This document shows, in pieces, positions 20,495 through 32,000 of a stretch of DNA of 64,000 nt. The notes below the pieces were generated by a model. It was not told the origin of the DNA and searched no databases. It saw only the letters and a program-made list of their open reading frames with translations. Both the position numbers and the translations under genes were made by a program. Each line of letters starts with the position of its first letter. The stretch's first letter is position 1. The DNA comes from Physcia stellaris (Eukaryota; Ascomycota; Lecanoromycetes; Caliciales; Physciaceae). The stretch lies in assembly GCA_018902385.1 (NCBI GenBank), contig JABSSW010000040.1, forward strand, positions 393,663 to 457,662, read 5' to 3'.

Positions 20495-20940
20495 GTCTCG
20501 TCACCGTTTCTCGTGGTCCTCAAACCAGTATGGGTCAGCGAAAAGGCGAGTTCGAAGTATTGCACGCACAATTATCCGAGAGCTGTTTCCCACAACGCCC
20601 GTCGATGGACTTCTACCACACACGTAGGTCACAGGCTGGTACCCAAAGGTGCAGTTTCTTCTATTAGGCAGCCGACGGCCCCATTCGGGACGACACCAAG
20701 GGACATATTCACCCGTGTCGCAGTTTCATGCTCTGTTCCAAACAGGAGTGTGCGTCATATAAGATAAAATGGTAACCTCAATACCGGAAAATTCCGTAGT
20801 CCCCGTGCAGTAGCGCAGATTCATCATGCCAGTTCATGGAACAATTACAGTATTATGACCGAATCCCAGGGGCTTACATATGTACAGGCTACCAAGACTG
20901 GCAAATATTATATGATCCAATACACAAAGGTCAGCTCGGT
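20495..20940. other. Intergenic between convergent genes
   Basis: Holds the 3' ends of the phosphoesterase and the hydroxy-acid dehydrogenase. No gene or RNA is recognised. Confidence 0.45.
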
Positions 20941-22542
20941 TTACAGCCTCGACTTCTCTTGCAGCGTGGCTTTCTCCTGGGGGCCGACCAGTGGATCGTA
21001 AACACCCAAACCCAGAGTATCGGCAGGCACTGTTGTTGAATGATTACTCAGACCTCGAGTATCGACAAGTGTTGGATTCAATTGGTCCACACTCGAACAT
21101 CCAATAAGCCGCATGTTCATCTCCATCTCGTCTTTGAGCAGTTGCATAGCTCTGTCTACACCAGGTAGACCATATGCACTCATGGCGTACAGAAACGGCC
21201 TCCCGATCCCGACACCCTTTGCTCCAAGACAGAGGGCTTTGATAATATCTGTCGCTCGTCTGATGCCGCCGTCAACGTAGATCTCAATACGGTTCTCCCA
21301 GCCACGCTCTCGGAGTACAGGCATGACTTCTGCAAGTACTTCAATCCCCGAACGAGCAAAGTCGAGCTGTCGGCCGCCGTGGTTCGAAAGGACCACACCA
21401 TGAACGCCACATTCAATGGCACGGATAACGTCTTCAACCCTTTGAACACCTTTCAGCAATATTGGCATCTTGGTTATGCTCAGAAACCATGGAATGTCTT
21501 TCCAACTGAGCGAAGGGTCAATAAATGATGATATCGCTCGAGCGGCACCTTGAGAGCGATCGACATTGTCGCCGCCGGTGTCCTGCACATTTGATCCTAC
21601 GTCCTGGAATTTACTACGCATGTCTTTCTCACGACGACCAAGTTGAGGCGCGTCGACGGTGATAAAGAGACCTTTACATCCACGTTTCTCAGCATGTTGA
21701 ACTATACGTTTTGTGATTGCGCGGTCCTTGTTAACATAAAGCTGTAACCATTGAACTTGGCCGTCTCGTTTTTCATCGCAGATTTCATCAAAAGAACAGC
21801 TAGCGAGCGTCGGTATCATCTGGATTACATTGTGCTTGTGAGCACCTCTTGTAAGGATGACTTCGCCCTCAGGATTTCCTAATTTGCCCAAGGCTGTCGC
21901 AGTGACGTAGAAAGGGATACTAACATGGGTTCCGAGCATATTTGTTGAGAGGTCAATTGTCTCGACGTCGATCAAAATCCTCGGGCGAAACCAGATTTTA
22001 TGATATGCTGAGTGATTTTCCCTCATTGTTATCTCATCATCTGCACCACTAGAGTAGTAGGCCCAAGCCGTCTTCTTCATAACGCGCCGTGCCACGGCCT
22101 CAAAGTCCATCAAGTTGTAACATTGTTCCAGTATGGGCATACGCTTCATCCTCTCTTGGCGGTCCTGCTCGTCAGGATCCTCCTCGACCTGTTCGGCCTC
22201 AATAGTGTCCATGTCGACTTCGCCAAGGTGCTTATCCTTCTCGAGATACTTCTCGAGTGTATCAGGCGGGTGTATCGGATCTTTGGCCAGGTTAGATTCA
22301 GAGACCAGAATGAAGATAGCGGAGAAGGCAGGCAAGCCTTTCTTACCGTATGTCTCTGTCGCATCTTTACCTGCGTATTTAAGAATAATGTTCTTGCCAC
22401 CTGGATGTTCTTCTTTAAACTCAGTCACATCATATGCGCGTCCATGAATGATGACCCAGCAATCCCTGTCACTATTGTGTCTTGCCACTTCTTCGCCATT
22501 GAGTTTCTGGCCCTTTGGCTGTTGTTCTGGCTCGTGATTCAT
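20941..22542 (-). CDS. Cytochrome b5-fused FMN alpha-hydroxy-acid dehydrogenase (flavocytochrome b2-like)
   Basis: Oxidises L-lactate or a related 2-hydroxy acid with FMN and passes electrons through a heme b5 domain. Exons 22347-22542 and 20941-22280 (66-bp intron) give 511 residues. The b5 domain is at about 10-85 with heme ligands in EEHPGG and, restored across the splice junction, TYDPIHPPDT. The FMN domain shows the substrate/FMN block FITVDAPQLGRREKDMR, the catalytic His region SNHGGRQLD and the phosphate loop YVDGGIRR..GIGRPFLYA. The ATG at 22542 (MNHEPEQQPKG) gives no mitochondrial presequence; the frame above it has no ATG before a stop. A cytosolic paralogue of CYB2 is therefore more likely than the mitochondrial enzyme. 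The exact substrate is not evident. Confidence 0.92.
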   Translation of the reverse strand: MNHEPEQQPKGQKLNGEEVARHNSDRDCWVIIHGRAYDVTEFKEEHPGGKNIILKYAGKDATETYGKKGLPAFSAIFILVSESNLAKDPIHPPDTLEKYLEKDKHLGEVDMDTIEAEQVEEDPDEQDRQERMKRMPILEQCYNLMDFEAVARRVMKKTAWAYYSSGADDEITMRENHSAYHKIWFRPRILIDVETIDLSTNMLGTHVSIPFYVTATALGKLGNPEGEVILTRGAHKHNVIQMIPTLASCSFDEICDEKRDGQVQWLQLYVNKDRAITKRIVQHAEKRGCKGLFITVDAPQLGRREKDMRSKFQDVGSNVQDTGGDNVDRSQGAARAISSFIDPSLSWKDIPWFLSITKMPILLKGVQRVEDVIRAIECGVHGVVLSNHGGRQLDFARSGIEVLAEVMPVLRERGWENRIEIYVDGGIRRATDIIKALCLGAKGVGIGRPFLYAMSAYGLPGVDRAMQLLKDEMEMNMRLIGCSSVDQLNPTLVDTRGLSNHSTTVPADTLGLGVYDPLVGPQEKATLQEKSRL

Positions 22543-23434
22543 CCTTGGATCTGCAGTGCTGCAAGAGAGATTCAAACGGCGAATAACGAAAGCAAACACG
22601 AGATAATATGGTCAAGGAAGAAGAAGCTTGGGAAGTCTTCACAAGGCAAACAGGCTTTCCAAGCCCCCAAAACGCGTATCTGACAAGGAGAAGCCTCTAG
22701 GCAAGACGCCGGCAATATGGCCGGCTGAAAGATTGCTCTACTAGTGAAAGCTCACATCGTCCGGACCTAAGGTACCTCAGGTACTTTAAACTTGTAGCTT
22801 CGGTCGTGCGGAGACAGCCGAAGCTGTTGTCAGGTAGGGAAAGCGGTGCAAGTTGTAGTAACCGCTTGGCTCCAGCTACGCTAGAATGTTCCAAACATGC
22901 TAGGGTATTCCAATAGTAGACCTCTTCGGGTTTGTGGATGGCTTCTCCAGTCCCTCTTATGATGGAACGGCTACCAAGCAGGCTTCGAGAGAGGACCCAA
23001 CTTTCCCCGCGATGCCACGAGGACGGGCTGCTTGGCGCACGCAATCTTGCGTCGCTCTACTCTGATATTCGATCTTGACATCTTCCAAAGTCTGCCTGTT
23101 GATACTATCTCAAGCATCCAGATAACATATGAACCCTTTCTCGGTCTGAAGTGGGTGTAAAGAGGATGTTTTGTCCCGACGCTATTAGATGACGAGACTG
23201 CTTGCCGGAGAGGCTTGAGGCCGAGGCTACATCATGATGCTTTTCTTCCCTAATCCTTCGGTGCCAACGCCCAACCACTATCATTTCATCAACCACTCCT
23301 TTCGCAATCGTATTGAGCAGCCCTATATGACGAACGATTTGGGAATGCAATATTGGTGACAACCCAAGGAAATCTTTGCCAACGATCATGGAACATAGCC
23401 ACAGCCAGAACCGCGGTCAAAACAGGTGACGACC
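22543..23434. promoter_or_regulatory. Divergent promoter region (hydroxy-acid dehydrogenase / Rab)
   Basis: A 0.9 kb gene-free stretch. Frames on the minus strand at 22697-23489 lack any family signature. It must contain both promoters; no clear factor site is seen. Confidence 0.4.
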
Positions 23435-24518
23435 ATGGCCGGCAATTTAGAGGCAAAGATATGCGTTTTGGGCGCGCAAGGTATGTCATAGCTGCATTTT
23501 CTCTCGCGTTCCGTGGTCTTTTAATTCAAATTTTACATTAGGTGTTGGCAAGACCTCGCTCGTCCACCGATACGTCAAAGGAACCTTCAATCCCGCTACC
23601 ACAACTTCCACAATTGGAGCTTCCTTTGTGACGAAGAGAGTTCTCGATGTTGATACCGGCGTCGTTGTAAGGCTCCAGATCTGGGACACCGCCGGTCAGG
23701 AGAGATTCCGTAGCATCTCCAAATTATATTACCGTGGCGCGTCCGCCGTCGTTCTGGTTTACAGCATTTTGGATGAAGGCAGCTTTCAAGAGATGGGTCG
23801 GTGGCTTGCGGAGTTGAGAGATAATGTCGGGGACGATGTCATAGTCCATGTTGTTGGGACCAAGAGTGATGTAGTCGCACAAGAACCCAACCTTCGCAAG
23901 GTGCCTTTTGAAAAGTGCATGTACGTGTTTTCGGAGTCTCATATTCCTTCCAGAGTTCACTAATCAAGACATACTTTGAAGTGAACCCTTCGAGACACCA
24001 GTCTTGTAGCTCAACAATTATCCAACATTGACAATGCTGACTCTGACATCGCGAGTAGCGCCTATGTAGCAGACCATCTCTACCCGCACCTCAACTCTTC
24101 ACCTCCCATCAGTACTGGTGGTACCAGCGGCGTGACAAGTATGGATAGCAAAAGAAGCAGCGGCTTCTGGGGTCAAGACATCGGCTGGGACTGTTGCCAT
24201 GAAATCAGTGCTAAGGACGGGGAAGGCATCGATGAAGTCTTTCGCGTCATCACGAGGAAGCTTGTTGAACAGCGACAGAAAAGAGCTGAACAGGAGCAGG
24301 CCATGCTGGAAAGCACCACCCCAGCTACGGATCGAGGGCAAGCAGGATACTTCGATCGACCAGTTTCGACGGGTAGCTTCAGATTGGGGCATGGCGACAA
24401 GCGGAGAAGCTGGCTCGGCTTCCCGACTCCAGCGCTATCCATCGGTGAGGAGGGAATTACAGCAATGGATGGGGCTACTGGTAGTAAAGCGGAGGGGAAA
24501 AGGGGGAAGTGCTGCTAG
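23435..24518 (+). CDS. Rab-family small GTPase with an insertion before G5
   Basis: A vesicle-traffic GTPase. Exons 23435-23480, 23542-23920 and 24059-24518 give 294 residues. G1 spans the first splice junction (GAQGVGKTS), G2 has TTSTIGASF, G3 is WDTAGQERFRS, G4 is the variant TKSD instead of NKxD, and G5 is EISAKDG. The C-terminus GKCC is a typical double-geranylgeranylated Rab end. The G4-G5 distance is extended by a Ser/Gly/Thr-rich loop (STGGTSGVTSMDSKRS), and about 90 residues of variable tail follow G5, so the protein is about 80 residues longer than most Rabs. Intron 2 is long for this window (138 bp) and might hide a tiny exon. Subfamily is not assigned; Rab5/21/22-like or a fungal-specific Rab are possible. 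Confidence 0.88.
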
Positions 24519-25266
24519 CGCTTTCAACGGGGCAATCTCGTGATACGACTACCAATTTTGGAGCATGGTGTTGGGGTTTCTCGTGTTCCGTCCAGTGCTT
24601 GTATCGATATTGTAGTTCTATGGCACATGACAAACCCACGCTTGGAGCTATCATGAAGCCTGTACGTTCTTTTTGAGACCATGCTATCTTCGGGTGGTAC
24701 GAGTACAAGGCATACCCGCATATGATGGAATGAAGTATAAGTAAGAAAGAACATAGCTGAGGTATGTTTTTCCTTTCTAAAGTCGACCAAACTCGGGTAA
24801 TGGTCTATTTGATTGGGGGTCAGATGCAAGGCAGATCTGGGCAGTACTAGTGGGCAGATCTTCAGGCGATCAGTTAGAATCTATGTAAGCAGAAGGCTTT
24901 ATCCCGATGGAGCGGAGAAATCCGTAGTACACATTCCTTTTGCCTAAGAAGCCGAGCAGCCACACTCTCATGGGACAACATGAGATGGAGTGTTCTGGAG
25001 AAAGAAAATTATCGACAGCATTGTCCTCGATGGTTGTATCGGCGTCATTTTGCACGACTTGTAAGCTGCCATTCCAGCCACACACCAATAATGGAGGCCA
25101 GCTTTCTGCCCGGCTGTGCATGAAAAGTGAGGCTACATCGTGACCCACGTCCGTCCCATCCCTCGTCTGACCTTGGTCTTGATCCTCTGTACATCTTTTC
25201 TGGGCACTACATACTTTCCAAGGTTAACCTTTGATCTATTGCCAAAGCTTTATTGGCGAGAACGCC
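24519..25266. other. Intergenic, no supported gene
   Basis: 3' region of the Rab gene and promoter of the next gene, both on the plus strand. No RNA gene or conserved frame recognised. Confidence 0.45.
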
Positions 25267-27332
25267 ATGTCGGGTCTCGAGCTTATTGCCGTCGTGGCAT
25301 GCATTGGAGCAATAGTATCGGCTTACCACGATGGAGCGGAAATCCTGCAGCAGATCAAGGCAAAGAAGAAGGCTCGCAAAGCTGGCCGCCAGGATCTGCT
25401 GACAGAAAGCTCTACCCAGGAGCTCGAGCTCTCCCTACACCGAGGCGAAGACGTTGTACAGAGTCAATACGATAGGGACTACAAGCGCTTCGGTGCGGCC
25501 TTTGCAGATGGAGATGGTAAAAGCACAGACCGATTACGCAAAAGCCTCCCGCTGACTGAAGGAACACAGACATTGCGAGAGAGGCGCTAAAAGATATAAT
25601 AATCCATCTGCAGGGGCAGGTGATTGCCAACTTGAAGATTCAATGGCAGCAAGATACCTATGTCGACTTTATGGCTTTGCAAGACGCCTCCGATGCGAGC
25701 CAGGATAAGGCCATCTTAGTTTTGATGCAATTGCAACAGCGAATAATCACCTCAGGACCAATCGAGAACCTGAAGCCTCCCCCGCTCTTTGCGAGCTCCA
25801 GGTTGTGCGAAGAGAAGCCATCTTTACCACAGGCAGGCCTGATCACTGGACGTCGCGACCCACAAAAGGTTCATCCCAACGGATATCCGCCCATTGACTC
25901 TCCGGCAACCACGTCCCCTCCATCTTCTCCGTACGAGATTTACAGTGGTTACTCCCAACAAGCTTCTCCTATTCAGCTCAAGCCTCATTCGCCACGGTCT
26001 TCATTCTCTGGGCGGTATGACGAACAAATGAGTGGGCATCATGAACAGGTGACCGCATACCAATCCACGCCGTATCCTCAACAACCCCCTTTTATCCAGT
26101 CTAACGGGCAATTGCAGCAGCCCCGACCAATTCGTCGGAATGATCCTCACCGGAGTTCTCATCCGAGCCAAGCGCATCAGGTCACTGGGCAACATCAGTT
26201 TTCCTCCCAAGGCTACGTTGCGGAGATATCCAGCAATATTTCACCACGCCCATATGATGGCTCATGGACGTCGCCTCCTGCTTATCAGGAGGGGACATCT
26301 CCTGGTGCACCGACACTCCCCCTGAATGACGTGGTTGGAAAGAACGCAAAGAGCGAAAGGGGTCATTTTTCTTCGGTGGCGAAATTGAATTTATTCGGCA
26401 AGAAATCCAGAACAGCATCGATAGATGTCGCGAAAGATGAACCCTTTCGAAATCAGCACGCCCAGGGCTTAGCAATTCCAAAACATCTTCTACCAGATGC
26501 ACCTCCGGAACCGCCGTGCGACTCTACACCGTCTAGAAAAGCATCTGGGCCTCCACTGACGCCAAGCTCGTATGCAGGCTCGAGATTCAGTTCATTTAGC
26601 GTGAGCACAGCAACTACTCAGTCCTCTTATGAGGCTCCGGAAACTCCAGATTTTAACCCGTGGGCAGATCGTGGAATGAACACAGATTCGAGTTCAACCA
26701 TTAGTCGCAACATTAGCAAAGCCTCAAGTTCCGCTCAGACAGTTCGATCATCTGGATCCATACGTCGAGCACCTGAAAGCTCAATGAGTATCGCCTACAA
26801 TCCGTCCTCTGTTAGTTCCAAGGACCTTTTGCCTAGTGAAGCAAACAAGTACGCTGGTTTCTGCAAAGGCGCGTGGAGAGCCCAGATTGGCGACCGAAAG
26901 AAAGCCATGGACGAGTGTCAACGACCCGGAGGCGTGTACAGTGATGCTAGATTTTGGCGGTGTTCGAAATGCAAATTTGAAGGTCGTCTAGTCATGCTAA
27001 ATAAGAAGACCAAGGCCGTAGACAGACGAGTTCTGACAGCCGAAGGCGTCCAATTCCGGTGGGACTTTCTTTTCAAGAGTCACGTCGAAACAAAGGATGC
27101 AACATCAGACTTCTTGAAATCGACGTTTGGATGTATGTTTTGTACAGCTGAAGGAAAGGGGACGCCTACGTTTGGAGGAGCACAGATGCTCATGTCGCAC
27201 TTGCAGGAGCATCGTAGTCGATTACCCACTGGAGAAGTGCTTTACAGAATGAATTGTCTAGTGGGACCCCGAGCGCACCTGCAAGACAACTTTGACATCA
27301 ACCTTATTGGAAAAGAAGGTGTGAACATCTGA
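25267..27332 (+). CDS. Conserved fungal hypothetical protein with putative zinc-binding C-terminal domain
   Basis: Exons 25267-25516 and 25570-27332 (53-bp intron) give 670 residues. The N-terminus (MSGLELIAVVACIGAIVSAY) has a short hydrophobic helix followed by a basic helix (KAKKKARKAGRQ). Residues 85-140 are helical. About 150-500 is a disordered Ser/Pro/Gln-rich region. The C-terminal domain from about 505 is well ordered: KYAGFCKGAWRAQIGDRKKA, then WRCSKCKFEG (C-x2-C) and GCMFCTAEG (C-x2-C), then MSHLQEHR (H-x3-H). Those spacings suggest one or two zinc sites. This architecture recurs in Pezizomycotina as an uncharacterised family (recalled, not searched). No function is known to me. Confidence 0.8.
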
Positions 27333-27806
27333 TCTCAGTAAGAATTGAATAGCTATCGGATATCCGTGCAATTTGCAGTACTATATGCGGCAAAACAAAG
27401 ATGAGAAATGTAAAACTTAAGACTTTTAAGGCGTCAGTCACCCTATTCAAGGCAATCTTTAGTGAGTGGCCATAACCGGCTCACCTTCTGGTGGAGATAC
27501 GCCTACCCGGTCAACTCCCGTAAAACGCCACCCGGGTACGATAGTAAGACGCAACTTGATCTTTTCACATGTTTTGTCGTCCTGGTATCCCAGAAACTGA
27601 TCGTCATATACAAACGCAACTTGATCAATAACGAATTATGTAGGTGTTTGATGGTTTGGCGACTTGGGAACGTGGGCCTCGGATAATCGGTCGGATACCC
27701 CCTGCAGCGCTTTTGACGCAATAGTCATTACATTACCTTTTCGATGGTTCATAGTTGCCGAGTTGAGCTACCAAAGGGTATCGCCTATCGACGCCTTGTC
27801 CATGAA
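27333..27806. other. Intergenic between convergent genes
   Basis: 3' ends of the conserved fungal gene and YKT6. No gene is recognised. Confidence 0.45.
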
Positions 27807-28670
27807 TCACATTATCACACAACACGAGTTTTGCTTCTTGGCCTGCGTGTAAAACATCTACATGGATCATTAGCATGGCGCCTCTATAGGATGGGTACGA
27901 ATGCTGTATGTCCCATGGTTCAAATAAGCCAGAGAACATACCTTACTCTGCGCGCTCAACCCATCGCTCTTTTGCACTAAGTCGTCGATCTTTTCCCCTC
28001 GCTCCAGCACGCTCTCGATCGTTTTATGCAGCACTATTTTTGTCTCGTCCAACTCTTTCTGTATTTTCATAATGCTGTCCGCCTGCTGCGGATCCTGATA
28101 TTTGACGATGTATTCCTTCAGCGCAGGAAAATCAAGTGTGGAAGTGGAATTTGCGAAGGCGGAGCGTGGGTACTTTATGAGAAACTCGTCCACAACTTTA
28201 GACAGCAGTTGGTGGGCGACAAGAGCCGGGTAATCAGGATCGCTAATAATGATGCCTGCAACGCCTTCAGTGCGTCCGTAGGCGTGAAATGTGTATGCTA
28301 TGAAAGTATAGTGTCAGTTGCCGTGGCATTTAAAGACAAAATCCAAGTCTTGGCGAAGACACAGTACATTTTTCTTCAATATCTTGCCGTTGGCCTGGTC
28401 TCGTTCGCTCTGCCACAGTCTTGCTGAAAACGGACATGAATTCTCCATAGCTATCATGGCAGGCAATGTAAGTCTAATGATAGTACCTGAAGGTGAAAGA
28501 TCGGTCATTACTTTTGCCTTGTAAATCTTGAGTAACTGCTTAGATCTGTTTCTACTGCAAGCTCGTGCGCAGGCTTGGAGTCGTTTTTCAGTATCTTTGT
28601 ACAGGCATCAGCATTCAACAATGCAATGAAGACAGAATGACACGCATACGCCGATGTAGTAGAGCTTCAT
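27807..28670 (-). CDS. YKT6: R-SNARE YKT6
   Basis: A lipid-anchored SNARE acting in ER-Golgi, endosome-vacuole and autophagosome fusion. Five exons (28650-28670, 28512-28594, 28368-28450, 27942-28297, 27807-27857) give 197 residues, the family's normal length. The longin domain starts MKLYYIG, and each splice choice restores family sequence (RFTRQNYGEFM; IEEKSYTFHAYGR). The SNARE motif KIQKELDETKIVLHKTIESV carries on into LERGEKIDDLV with the central Arg of R-SNAREs. The C-terminus NSCCVIM holds the palmitoylation Cys and the CaaX farnesylation box. The first exon has only seven codons. It is divergent from SLH1 across 400 bp. Confidence 0.97.
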
Positions 28671-28865
28671 GTTGGTACGAGAAGAGTGGGCCTCAACGTA
28701 CGTGATCCCTGGATAATAAGCGCAATATGACTGTCGAGAAGGATTGTCAAAGGAATCGTGTATAAGGTCAAAGGTTGATGATGCTGTCTTCAGGAACGGC
28801 CGAGGGGGCAAAGCCACTTGGTAATTTGATTCGCTAGCGTCGTAATATTACAGCTACCGTTTGTC

Positions 28866-28881
28866 GATAAGATAAGATAAG
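28866..28881. promoter_or_regulatory. Triple GATAAG cluster in the YKT6/SLH1 divergent promoter
   Basis: Three overlapping GATAAG units occur head to tail at 5-bp steps. GATAAG is the preferred core of fungal GATA factors (AreA/NIT2, SreA types). Position: 196 bp from the YKT6 ATG and 190 bp from the SLH1 ATG, within the only shared promoter space (28671-29070). Confidence 0.5.
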
Positions 28882-29070
28882 ACAGTTTCACTACGATTAC
28901 TCTAGTCCAGTACTCTTACACATCAGATCTTGACATAACTTCTCCGAAAACCAATCTCACAGGCACAGTAACCAGCGGAATTTCACTCAAGACAATTGGC
29001 CTGGTATCAACGAGCGTATTTTGCACAAATTTAGGTGTTGTTCTGCGATATCAGGTTCCAGGTCACAGAG

Positions 29071-32000
29071 ATGTCACCACTATTGGATAGTATGGAGTCC
29101 GAGTGGCGTGCTCAGCTGAGATCAATGCGTGAAGCTATCGCCGAACTGAAACTTGATCAGAGGAATGGCGAAATTGAAGGTTATGGTCACGATATAGATC
29201 TCGACGGAGGCGACATCACTGGAGGAAGCGGAAGTGAGGATATCTGGGATGTATGGAGTGGCGAAGGAGAGACTGAGGAAAGTAGTGATATGTGGGACGA
29301 TTTCGGCGAAAGCCTTCCTGCAACTAACGATGTCCAAAATCACTACAATCGGAGATGGCTACAATTGAAGTGTGATTCTTTAGCTAAAGGCAGATCTGGC
29401 CTGGATGCGGGTCAGCTCGTGGAGTCGATATCAACAATATTAGAATCCGATATGCCAGGTTGATCTACCTCGTCCCGAGAGCGGCGATATCTTAACTAAT
29501 TACTTCAGACGATGAACTGCAAATGTCTCTTGCGGACATCATGGGCTACGGAGATCTAGATTTTGTGATAGAGTTGATATCGCACCGCAAAGAATTCCTG
29601 GTATCATCCACCACTAAGACTGAAGAAGCGAACGGCATCTTCTGGGGCCTACAAACGAAGGAACAACGTGAACAAACGCTTCGCCAACAGGACCTTGAAC
29701 ACAAAACTGCTAAGCTTGGTCCTGCGCTCAGCCGTGAAGGACCAGCGTATCCCCATGTGTACAGAGCGCACACCGCCGGTAATTCTTTATCTATCGGCGG
29801 ACGGCGGTATGGCTTACCTGAGGGCAGTAAGCAGACTGAACATGATAAGTATGAAGAAACATTGATCCCGGCTTCTAAGGTGGGAACACTAGCTGTGGGC
29901 CAAAAACTGATAGCGATCGGTGAGATGGACGAACTCTGCAGGCGGACATTCAAAGGATACAAGACCTTGAACCGCATGCAGAGCCTCGTCTACCCAGTTG
30001 CCTATAAGACCAGCGAGAACATGTTGATCTGTGCTCCCACGGGTGCCGGTAAGACAGATGCTGCTATGCTGGCAATCCTCAATGCAATTGGACATAACAT
30101 CAACCCTAGCTTAGTGGAGGAGCCTGACGCCACGGACTTCGTTGTCAAATCGGAAGACTTCAAGATTATATATGTAGCACCTATGAAAGCCTTGGCTGCC
30201 GAAATTACAGAAAAGCTGGGAAAGCGTCTTGCCTGGCTTGGCATCAATGTCAGAGAGTTCACTGGAGACATGCATTTGACGAAAAGGGAGATCGTACAGA
30301 CACAGATTATTGTGACAACGCCCGAGAAGTGGGACGTGGTCACCCGAAAAAGTACTGGAGATACTGAGCTTGTGCAGAAAGTCCGCCTGCTCATTATCGA
30401 TGAGGTCCATATGTTACACGACGAGCGTGGCGCCGTGCTCGAGTCGCTCGTCGCTCGCACGGAACGGCAAGTGGAGAGTACTCAATCTCTTATCAGGATT
30501 GTTGGTCTGTCTGCGACTCTGCCAAATTACATTGATGTCGCGGATTTCCTGAAAGTCAACAGATACGCCGGTCTCTTCTACTTTGATGCTTCTTTCAGGC
30601 CTGTACCCCTTGAGCAGCATTTCATTGGAGTCAAAGGCAAAGCGGGGACGAAAACTTCACGGGATAATCTTGAACAAACTGCTTTTGAAAAGGTCAAGGA
30701 GATGCTTGAACAAGGACATCAAGTCATGGTTTTCGTCCATTCGCGGAAGGATACTGTCAACACCGCCAGAACATTTATACAAATGGCCGTTGATCAAGAT
30801 TGTCTAGACTTGTTTGACTGTCACGAGGCCGAAGGATACAGCTCGGCAATCAGCCAGCTGAAAACCACGAAGGGGCGAGAGCTCCGAGAGCTGGTGCCAA
30901 AAGGATTCGGTACCCACCATGCTGGGATGCCACGCACAGATCGAAATAAAGTCGAGCTGCTCTTTACTCAGGGTCATATCAATGTACTATGCTGTACCGC
31001 TACACTGGCTTGGGGTGTGAACTTGCCTGCTGCAGCCGTCGTTATTAAGGGCACCCAGCTGTACAGTGCTCAGGAGGGCAAATTTGTCGACCTGGGCATT
31101 CTTGACGTTCTTCAGATCTTCGGTCGCGCTGGCCGACCTCAGTTTCAAGCCACTGGCATAGGGTTCATCTGCACTACTCAAGACAAAATACAACATTACC
31201 TCTCGGCCGTGACCCAGCAACAACCGATTGAGTCGAGGTTCTCGAGGAAGCTTGTAGACAATCTGAACGCTGAAATTGCGCTGGGTACAGTGACTTCGGT
31301 GCCTGAAGCTGTTCAGTGGCTCGGATATTCATACCTCTTCGTACGCATGCAACGAAACCCGCTCACATACGGAATCGATTGGGCTGAAATTCGTGACGAT
31401 CCGCAGCTGGTACAGCGACGACGTAAGCTGATTATCGACGCCGCACGCATATTACAACAGAGCCAAATGATCATTTTCAACGAGATAACGGAAGAGCTTC
31501 GAGCCAAAGATGTGGGTCGGATTGCAAGCCAATACTACGTGCTCCAAACCAGCATCGAGATTTTCAACGTTATGATGCGACCAAGGGCAGGCGAGGCTGA
31601 TGTGCTGAAGATGATCAGCATGAGTGGAGAATTTGATAATATTCAATCGCGAGATAGTGAATCGAAAGAGCTATCCCAGTTGTCCCACTCGATACCTTGC
31701 GATGTCGCTGGAGACACAACTTCCTCCTACGTGAAAACAAACATCTTGCTCCAGTCGTACATCAGCCGACAGCGGCCGGAAGACTTTACGCTGGTATCCG
31801 ATACTGCGTATGTGGCTCAGAATGCGGCGAGAATCTGTCGAGCACTTTTCATGATAGCGCTGAACCGCAAATGGGGCTATCAATGCCTCGTCTTGCTATC
31901 TTTATGCAAATCAATCGAAAAGCAGGTCTGGTCATTTCAGCATCCATTTCACCAGTTCGAGTTACCTCGGCCAATACTGGACCATCTTGATAGCAAAGAT

